A DNA stretch of 64,000 bases, taken from positions 1-64,000 of the forward strand of contig NZ_BAFZ01000001.1 of NCBI RefSeq assembly GCF_000308575.1, written 5' to 3'. This DNA is from Nocardia exalbida NBRC 100660. GTDB lineage: Bacteria; Actinomycetota; Actinomycetes; Mycobacteriales; Mycobacteriaceae. A program made the position numbers and the translations under genes. Under the pieces are notes generated by a model. The model had not been told where the DNA came from, ran no database searches, and saw only the letters and a list, made by a program, of their open reading frames with translations. Shown in pieces: positions 58,735 through 64,000 of this stretch (the first letter of the stretch is position 1; every line of letters begins with the position of its first letter).

Positions 58735-59937
58735 CTACGGGGAGTGAGCGGGGGTCGGGGGCGAGGCGAGCAGGGCGTGCGCGTCGGCCACCTGCTGCCG
58801 CTGGATCCTGGCCTGTTTGGGCATGTTCCAGCCCAGCACCGCGGTGATGCCCCCGCCTCGCTCGAAGCGCGCGACGAACCGGCCGTCGTCCGGGTCGCCG
58901 TCGACGATCGTGGCCCGCGCGTCGGCCGTGATCGTCCCGTACACCTGGATCTTGGTGCCGAATTGATCGCTCCAGAAGTACGGAATCGGCTGATACGCCC
59001 GCTCGGCGCCGAGGATGTTCGCCGCAACCACCCCTGCTTGTTCGGTCGCGTTCGTGCGGTTCTCCAACCGGAGGGTGGTCCGCAGCGCGGGATGGTGCCA
59101 CCGGGCGACGTCGCCGACGGCGTAAATGCCGTCGGCGGCGCGGCAGCACGCATCGCAGACCACACCGCCGGCGAGGGAGAGCCCGCTGCCGACCAGCCAC
59201 TCGGTGGCGGGCACCGCCCCGATCGCGACCACCACCAGGTCCGCGGGCAACGTCTCGGACGTCTCCAGGACGACGCCGGTGACTTCGCCGTCGCGGTCGG
59301 TGAGACCGGAGACGCCGACGCCGAGCCGCAGGCGGACTCCGTTGCCGGTGTGCAGATCGGCGAGCCGGTCCGCCGCCGGAACGCCGAGCTGCGCCGCCAT
59401 CGGGGCGCGCTGCGGACCCGTCATCGTGACGTCGTGGCCGGACTGCCGTGCGGTGGCGGCGATTTCCGCGCCGAGCACACCCTCGCCCACCACGACCACA
59501 CGCGAACGGGCTGCCAGGTCGTCGCGCAGCGTGAGCGCGTCGTCGAGCGTGCGCAGTACGTGGACGCCGCGTAGTCCGGGCGGCGCGGGAAGCCTTCGCG
59601 GTCGCGCTCCCGTGGCGATCACGATGTTCTCGGCCGTCACCGCGCCGGTCGCCGTGTGCACGGTGCGGGTGGCGGCGTCCAGGGCGAGGGCAGGCGAACC
59701 GAGGACGACGTCGATGTCGAGTTCGGCCAGCAGGCGCGGCGCACGCAGGAGAGTGCGCTCGGGCCGCCACGCGCCGGAGAGGATCTGCTTGGACAGCGGC
59801 GGGCGGTCGTAGGGCAGGTGCGGCTCGGCGCCCAGCAGTGTGATGCGGTCGCGGTACCCGCCCCGCCGCAGCGCCTCCACGGTGGCCAGGCCCGCGGCCG
59901 AGGCTCCGACGACGAGAACTCCGGTGCGGCGGGTCAT
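58735..59937 (-). CDS. FAD-dependent ferredoxin reductase
   Basis: A protein of 400 residues. VLVVGASAAGLATVEALRRG is the FAD Rossmann motif (GxSxxG), RPPLSKQIL the conserved loop, VVVGEGVLGAEIAATARQSG the NAD motif and IYAVGDVARWHHPALR the second FAD contact. This is the BphA4/putidaredoxin-reductase group, reducing the ferredoxin with NADH. The start overlaps the upstream SDR stop by 4 bp. Confidence 0.92.
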   Translation of the reverse strand: MTRRTGVLVVGASAAGLATVEALRRGGYRDRITLLGAEPHLPYDRPPLSKQILSGAWRPERTLLRAPRLLAELDIDVVLGSPALALDAATRTVHTATGAVTAENIVIATGARPRRLPAPPGLRGVHVLRTLDDALTLRDDLAARSRVVVVGEGVLGAEIAATARQSGHDVTMTGPQRAPMAAQLGVPAADRLADLHTGNGVRLRLGVGVSGLTDRDGEVTGVVLETSETLPADLVVVAIGAVPATEWLVGSGLSLAGGVVCDACCRAADGIYAVGDVARWHHPALRTTLRLENRTNATEQAGVVAANILGAERAYQPIPYFWSDQFGTKIQVYGTITADARATIVDGDPDDGRFVARFERGGGITAVLGWNMPKQARIQRQQVADAHALLASPPTPAHSP

Positions 59938-60773
59938 CGCGGACCCGCCGCGACGGACTGCTCCGCCGGCTTCTTGCGCGGTTTCAGGGGTTTACCCGCG
60001 ACCGTGCCGCCGTCCACCGGCAACATCGTGCCGGTGACGTACCCCGATCGGTCGCTGCCGAAATACACGGCGACCTCCGCGACATCCTCGGGCGTGCCCT
60101 CGCGCGGCAGCGGTCGGTCGGCCGCCATGGACTCGCGCATCGCCTTGGTGAACCGCTCGCCGTGCTCGGCCGACATCGTCGCCGCCGAGGAGGCGAGCAA
60201 CGAAGTCGGTATGTTGCCGGGCGCGATGCAGTTGACGCGAATGCCGAACCGCGCCAGCTCGATCGCCGCCGATTTGGTGAAGTGCACGACCGCCGCCTTG
60301 GACGCCCGGTAGCTCTGCACTCCCCCGCCCGCCTGGATGCCGCCGACCGAGGACACGTTGACGATCGAGCCGCCGCCGTTGTCGGCCATGTGCCGGGCCG
60401 CGAAGCGGGTGCCCGCCATGACGCCGAGCAGGTTCACGCCGAGCACCCGGTGGAAGTCGGCGAGATCGTCGTGCAGCAGGCTCCTGTGCATCGTGCCGGA
60501 GATGCCGGCATTGTTGCACATCACGTCCAGTCCGCCGAAGGTACGCACCGCGCGGTCAACGAGCCGCTCGACCTGCTCCGGATCGGCGACGTCGATCTGC
60601 TCGAAGATCGCCGCCGCGCCGTAGCCTGCCACCGACGCCGCGCCGCGTTCGGAATCGACGTCGGCGACCACGACGCGGGCGCCTTCGGCGACGAACCGCG
60701 CCACGATCGCGCCGCCGATGCCCGACGCGCCGCCGGTGACGACGGCGACCTTGCCCGCCAATTCCTCGGTCAT
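59934..60773 (-). CDS. SDR family oxidoreductase
   Basis: A protein of 279 residues. VAVVTGGASGIGGAIVARFV is the cofactor motif, VVVADVD points to NAD, MCNNAGISG is the NNAG motif, and Ser in NVSSVGG with YRASK completes the active site. The C terminus has a basic extension (LKPRKKPAEQSVAAGPR). It would oxidise the alcohol made by the P450s or another hydroxylated intermediate. Rv1941, the SDR of the Mce3R regulon, has a similar place next to RibA1. Overlaps both neighbours by 4 bp. Confidence 0.9.
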   Translation of the reverse strand: MTEELAGKVAVVTGGASGIGGAIVARFVAEGARVVVADVDSERGAASVAGYGAAAIFEQIDVADPEQVERLVDRAVRTFGGLDVMCNNAGISGTMHRSLLHDDLADFHRVLGVNLLGVMAGTRFAARHMADNGGGSIVNVSSVGGIQAGGGVQSYRASKAAVVHFTKSAAIELARFGIRVNCIAPGNIPTSLLASSAATMSAEHGERFTKAMRESMAADRPLPREGTPEDVAEVAVYFGSDRSGYVTGTMLPVDGGTVAGKPLKPRKKPAEQSVAAGPR

Positions 60774-61609
60774 GCCATATTTCCTTTCGTCAGCTCACCG
60801 AGGAATGCCGGCAGCAGGTCGTTGACGACCTCGGGCTGCTCGATCTGGGGACAGTGCCCCGCATTCGCCACGGCGACGGAACGTCCGTCCGGGATGCGCG
60901 CCGCGATGTCCGCGGACCAGCCCGCGGGCAGCAACTTGTCGCAGGCGCCTTCGACGAGGAGGACGGGCACGCGGATGCGCTCGTAGGCCCGCTCACTCGA
61001 CGGGGCGGGCGGCGCCTCGGCGCCCGGGCGGCGAAACCGCGCGGCCGCCAACGCCTCCCACGCACCGGGGGCGATGCTCGATTCGTATCGTCTGCGCACA
61101 TAGTCCTCGTCGGCGGGGTACGACTCCGCGTGGAACAGCGCCCGGACGATGGCTCGCATCCCGGACAGCGTGGCGTCGTAGTCGTAGAGCGCTCGCATGT
61201 GCTCGTTGCGCTGGATCTCCCCGCCCCCGCAGATCGCCACCAGGCTGCGCATCGGGAGCTTCGGCGCCGTCGAGGTCGCGTCGACGAGCAGGTTGATCGC
61301 GCCCATGGAATTGCCGGCGAAGTGCGCCGACTCGACGCCGAGGGTCGCGAGGAAGCGTGCGATGTGCCGGATCCGCAGACCGCGGCCGTCATTGAAGTCG
61401 ATCACTTTCGCCGACCCGCCGAAGCCGAGCATGTCCGGGGCCAGCACCCGGTAGCGCGAGGCGAGGGCGTCGATGGTGTGCTCCCAGCCCAGTTCGGCGC
61501 AGGCGCCGAACTCGCCGCCGTGCAGCAGCACCACCGGTTCGCCCGCTCCCGCTTCCAGGTAGGCGGTTGTGCAGCCGTCCACCACGACGGTTCTGCGCTG
61601 CGCGATCAC
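60770..61609 (-). CDS. alpha/beta hydrolase (meta-cleavage hydrolase-like)
   Basis: A protein of 279 residues. HGGEFGACAELGWEHTIDAL holds the oxyanion loop, AGNSMGAINLLVDAT the nucleophile Ser in G-N-S-M-G, EGACDKLLPAGW the Asp and NAGHCPQIEQPEVV the His. GNSMG is the nucleophile elbow of C-C hydrolases such as HsaD and BphD; epoxide hydrolases use Asp there, so this is not an EphB-like enzyme. It could cleave a ring-opened diketone or an ester. Overlaps the RibBA-like gene by 4 bp. Confidence 0.9.
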   Translation of the reverse strand: MIAQRRTVVVDGCTTAYLEAGAGEPVVLLHGGEFGACAELGWEHTIDALASRYRVLAPDMLGFGGSAKVIDFNDGRGLRIRHIARFLATLGVESAHFAGNSMGAINLLVDATSTAPKLPMRSLVAICGGGEIQRNEHMRALYDYDATLSGMRAIVRALFHAESYPADEDYVRRRYESSIAPGAWEALAAARFRRPGAEAPPAPSSERAYERIRVPVLLVEGACDKLLPAGWSADIAARIPDGRSVAVANAGHCPQIEQPEVVNDLLPAFLGELTKGNMA

Positions 61610-62772
61610 GAGACGCTTCCTATCCGGTCGATGTGCGGCGGTGCGAGAGTCACCGCGCCTCGGTGGCTGTCCGGCAACGCAATTCGTTCGACGATGCGCA
61701 CCCGCTCCGGTTCGACCGCGTCGCCGAGTAACCGGACTTCACGCAACCCGAGTTCCCCGAGAATGTCGAAGGCCGATCGGACGTCGCTGCAGTCGGCGGA
61801 ATGCGCCTGTGCGCACCGGGTTTCGGCGTCCGGCCGGCAAGCGCGCAAGGTATCCCGCACGGCGGTGCTGCGCGCGCGGATGTAGACGAGCACGCCGCTG
61901 CCGGACCGCGCGATGCGATCCAGTGCGTGATCGAGTTCGGCCCGGCATCCGCAGTGCCGGGAGCCGAAGACGTCACCGGCGAGGCATTCGAAGTGCAGGC
62001 ATACCAATGGCGCGAGGTCCGCCAACGGATCGCCGTGCACGAACGCGACGTGTTCGCGATCCAGTCCGTCGGTGAAGCCGATCGCACGGAACTCCCCCAT
62101 CGGCAGCGGAATCCGGGCGACGCCGCGTCGGCGCACCCGGCACAGCTCGCGGCGGCGGTAGGCGACCAGGTCATCGATCGACACCACCGGCAACCCGTGT
62201 TCGCGACCGAGGTCGAGCAGTTCGGTCCGCCCGGCCTGTTCGCCGTCGGCGCCGCAGACCTCGCACAGCACGCCCACGGGCGCCATTCCGGCCAGCTCGA
62301 CCAAGTCGACCGCGGCCTCCGGGGATGCGGGCACCGACAGCACACCATCGGCGGCGCAGCCGAGCGGGAAGACGTGCCCGGGCCGGGTGAACGTGCTCGG
62401 CGTGCTCGCCGGGTCGGCGAGCGCGCGAATCGTGTGTGCGCGGTGGGAGGCACGGACGCCGCCCGCCTCGGTTCCGGCCAGGCCCACCGACACCCGGAAC
62501 AGCTCGCGGCCGGGCCCGGTGGAGGTCGGATCGGCCGGTGGTATCCCGAGCGCGTCCAGCGCCGCCGAGCGCATCGATACGTGGATGAGCCCGCATCCGA
62601 TGACGGTCATGGCCTTGGCCGCTTCGGCTGTCATGCGTTGCGCCGCCATCACCAGGTCGCCCCGGCACCCACCGTCCGCCTCGCCGAGGACGAGGATCAT
62701 CCGCCCGTCCCGGAGGGCGGCCGTCGCCTCGGCCACCCTGGTCCGGGCCGCCTGCCGGGGCGAGGTCGTCAT
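61606..62772 (-). CDS. RibBA-like protein with altered catalytic motifs
   Basis: A protein of 388 residues from ATG 62772. The N-terminal domain (about 1-200) is 3,4-dihydroxy-2-butanone-4-phosphate synthase-like, but its acidic motif DDEDRENEGD reads GEADGGCRGD, so the catalytic acids are lost. The C-terminal domain (about 205-388) is GTP cyclohydrolase II-like: LHFECLAGDVFGSRHCGCRA keeps the three zinc cysteines, but the EGRGIGL motif is replaced by RARSTAVRD. It is probably not a riboflavin enzyme. RibA1 (Rv1940) is the parallel gene of the Mce3R regulon. Role unknown; perhaps a hydrolase of another ring or cofactor. Confidence 0.8.
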   Translation of the reverse strand: MTTSPRQAARTRVAEATAALRDGRMILVLGEADGGCRGDLVMAAQRMTAEAAKAMTVIGCGLIHVSMRSAALDALGIPPADPTSTGPGRELFRVSVGLAGTEAGGVRASHRAHTIRALADPASTPSTFTRPGHVFPLGCAADGVLSVPASPEAAVDLVELAGMAPVGVLCEVCGADGEQAGRTELLDLGREHGLPVVSIDDLVAYRRRELCRVRRRGVARIPLPMGEFRAIGFTDGLDREHVAFVHGDPLADLAPLVCLHFECLAGDVFGSRHCGCRAELDHALDRIARSGSGVLVYIRARSTAVRDTLRACRPDAETRCAQAHSADCSDVRSAFDILGELGLREVRLLGDAVEPERVRIVERIALPDSHRGAVTLAPPHIDRIGSVS

Positions 62773-63383
62773 GCGCGGGCCCCGCCCGCCGGGGCGAAGG
62801 TCAGCACCTGCGTGGCGAGCAGCTCGAGCTGAGCGCTGACCGTCTCGTCGGTCAGCCTGCCCTCGGCATCCCAGATCGGTTCCGCGGAATTGATCGCGAC
62901 GCCGAGCGGAGTCGGCCACGCGCGCAACGCGTGACCGATCACCCGCAACTGTCCGAGCGTTCCCACGGCGGCCTGCCAGCCGTAGGCGCAGGTGATGCAG
63001 CCCCACGGTTTGTTGTCCAGGTACACCGTCGCGTCCCCGCGCAGATCCTCGATGTAGTCGAGGGCGTTCTTCACCAGGCCGGAGACGCCGCCGTGGTAGC
63101 CGGGCGAGCCGATCACCACCGCGTCCGCGCCGCGCAGCGCCTCCACCAGTGCGGTCGCCCGCTCGGTGCGGACCGGGTCGTGCGGGTTGTACATCGGCAG
63201 GTTGATCTCCTCGCCGCAGAACAGCGCGGTGCGCCCGCCGTGGCGTTCCACGGCCGCCAGGCAGTGCCGCAGCGCTTGCTCCGTCGACGAACCCGCCCGC
63301 AGCGTGCCGCCGATGCCGACGACGAACGGGCGCCCGTCACCGGCCACCTCGGGAGCGGTCGCACTTCTCGCGCCTGCGGTCAT
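62769..63383 (-). CDS. NADPH-dependent FMN reductase family protein
   Basis: A protein of 204 residues. FVVGIGGTLRAGSSTEQALR is the flavodoxin-like FMN phosphate loop, FCGEEINLPMYNPHDPVRTE follows, and SPGYHGGVSGLVKNALDYIE is the SuE/ArsH-type flavin motif. It reduces FMN with NAD(P)H, probably feeding a two-component oxygenase; Rv1939 in the Mce3R regulon is of this kind. The only luciferase-fold protein in the window looks F420-dependent, so its partner may be elsewhere. Overlaps the RibBA-like gene by 4 bp. Confidence 0.9.
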   Translation of the reverse strand: MTAGARSATAPEVAGDGRPFVVGIGGTLRAGSSTEQALRHCLAAVERHGGRTALFCGEEINLPMYNPHDPVRTERATALVEALRGADAVVIGSPGYHGGVSGLVKNALDYIEDLRGDATVYLDNKPWGCITCAYGWQAAVGTLGQLRVIGHALRAWPTPLGVAINSAEPIWDAEGRLTDETVSAQLELLATQVLTFAPAGGARA

Positions 63384-63413
63384 GACCGATACCTCGTGCT
63401 TTCCTCTGGATCC

Positions 63414-64000
63414 CTACTTGATGGCGATCGGATTGATGGGGGATCCGACGGCGCCGATCACGCGCAACGGCGGTGCGATGAGCTGGAATTCGTAGACGCC
63501 GTCCGCGGCGCAGTCGGCCGCGAGCGCGGTGAGATCCCAGTACTCGCCGAGCATCAGTCCGATGTCCCGCAGGCAGAGCATGTGCAGCGGCAGGAAGGTG
63601 CCGTCCACTCCGGACACCGGGTCCTCGACCATGAGGTTGTCCGCGGCCACGGCCGCGATCTCCCGTTCGTGCAGCCAGGTTGCGCACCGCCAGTCCAGGC
63701 CCGAGTACGGTTCCGTGCCGTCGCCCGCCTCGAGGAAGCGAGCCCACCAGCCGGTGCGGATCAGCACGATGTCGCCGCGTCCGACTTCGACGCCCTGCGC
63801 CTCGACGACCTCGTCCAGCTCGTCGGGGGTGATCGGGTCGCCCCCCGCGAGGAAGGTGTCGGCGCCGCGGTGGCGGACCAGATCCAGCAGCACGCCGCGG
63901 GTCGTGATGCCCTTGCCGTCGACTTTGTCGATCCCGCAGTGGTACGCGCCCAGACTGGTGACCGAGCTCGCCGGGAAACCGTTGTACAGGTGGTCGTCGT
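63414..64000 (-). CDS. cyclase family protein (kynurenine-formamidase-like), partial
   Basis: The reading frame continues to the right edge of the window, so the N terminus is missing; about 195 residues are present. Upstream of Val at 63893 it reads DHLYNGFPASSVTSLGAYHC and GIDKVDGKGITTRGVLLDLV, then QGVEVGRGDIVLIRTGWWAR and TFLPLHMLCLRDIGLMLGEY. These are typical of the cyclase/formamidase fold (PF04199). The metal-binding HxGTHxDxxxH segment should lie beyond the edge. The family hydrolyses amides or lactones. It is the first visible gene of the P450 operon, 30 bp before the FMN reductase. Confidence 0.82.
   Translation of the reverse strand, partial: DDHLYNGFPASSVTSLGAYHCGIDKVDGKGITTRGVLLDLVRHRGADTFLAGGDPITPDELDEVVEAQGVEVGRGDIVLIRTGWWARFLEAGDGTEPYSGLDWRCATWLHEREIAAVAADNLMVEDPVSGVDGTFLPLHMLCLRDIGLMLGEYWDLTALAADCAADGVYEFQLIAPPLRVIGAVGSPINPIAIK

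Noticed and set aside
60770..61609. EphB-type epoxide hydrolase, by analogy to Rv1938
   Set aside because: The nucleophile position is Ser (GNSMG), not the Asp needed by epoxide hydrolases.
61606..62772. Riboflavin biosynthesis RibBA
   Set aside because: Acidic and Arg catalytic motifs of both domains are missing; the neighbours are oxidation genes rather than rib genes.
1..64000. CRISPR array, insertion sequence, integrase or rRNA genes
   Set aside because: No direct-repeat array, transposase or integrase frame, or rRNA-like stretch was recognised by reading.

Overview
The window looks like a chromosomal segment of a mycolic-acid actinobacterium, most likely Nocardia. The reasons are high GC throughout most of it, a complete yrbE-mce lipid-import operon, an F420-type luciferase-fold oxidoreductase, paired short acyl-CoA dehydrogenases, a four-gene SCO2521-SCO2524-type cassette and GTG/TTG starts with ATGA overlaps. 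This assignment is inference from gene content; no rRNA or complete tRNA gene was seen.

Layout. 1-6.7 kb: end of an acyl-CoA dehydrogenase gene, an MTB12-like lipoprotein, an enoyl-CoA hydratase, a TetR regulator, an acyl-CoA thioesterase, a MeaB-type G3E GTPase, a thiolase and an SDR. 6.9-13 kb: a GNAT acetyltransferase, a membrane protein and the SCO2521-SCO2524-like cassette, which look unrelated to catabolism. 13.1-23.4 kb: enoyl-CoA hydratase, two acyl-CoA dehydrogenases and an acyl-CoA synthetase; a divergent flavin/2Fe-2S reductase; then a CaiB-type CoA-transferase, an F420-type oxidoreductase and a two-subunit B12 acyl-CoA mutase, with a divergent SDR. 23.4-31.1 kb: an accessory block of small actinobacterial genes (HTH regulators, DUF6879-like, NUDIX, small unknowns) with one truncated phosphotransferase remnant and one frameshifted gene. 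31.1-37.2 kb: XdhC and a CoxL-M-S-G-like molybdenum hydroxylase operon. 37.4-46.9 kb: a DIP1984-family gene and a complete yrbEAB-mceABCDEF operon. 47-55.7 kb: a TetR gene with a coupled unknown gene; divergently an amidohydrolase, two M24-fold proteins (the second apparently without metal ligands), a crotonase and a double-domain CoA-transferase. 55.9-64 kb: a tight minus-strand operon running cyclase, FMN reductase, degenerate RibBA-like protein, alpha/beta hydrolase, SDR, ferredoxin reductase, 3Fe-4S ferredoxin and two cytochromes P450.

How it fits together. A 15-bp palindrome, GAGAAT-N3-ATTCTC, lies in at least six promoter regions across 46 kb, with two poorer variants, and several copies overlap a -10 box. 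It ties the TetR gene, thioesterase, MeaB/thiolase, acyl-CoA synthetase/dehydrogenase operon, reductase, mutase operon, Mo-hydroxylase, mce importer and amidohydrolase operon into one probable regulon. I infer import by Mce, CoA activation, ring or chain oxidation by P450, Mo-hydroxylase and flavin enzymes, beta-oxidation, and a carbon-skeleton rearrangement by the B12 mutase. The set of gene families resembles the Mycobacterium tuberculosis Mce3R regulon (Rv1933c-Rv1941 plus mce3) but is much larger. The substrate is not evident from the sequence; a steroid-, terpenoid- or other lipid-like compound is a guess.
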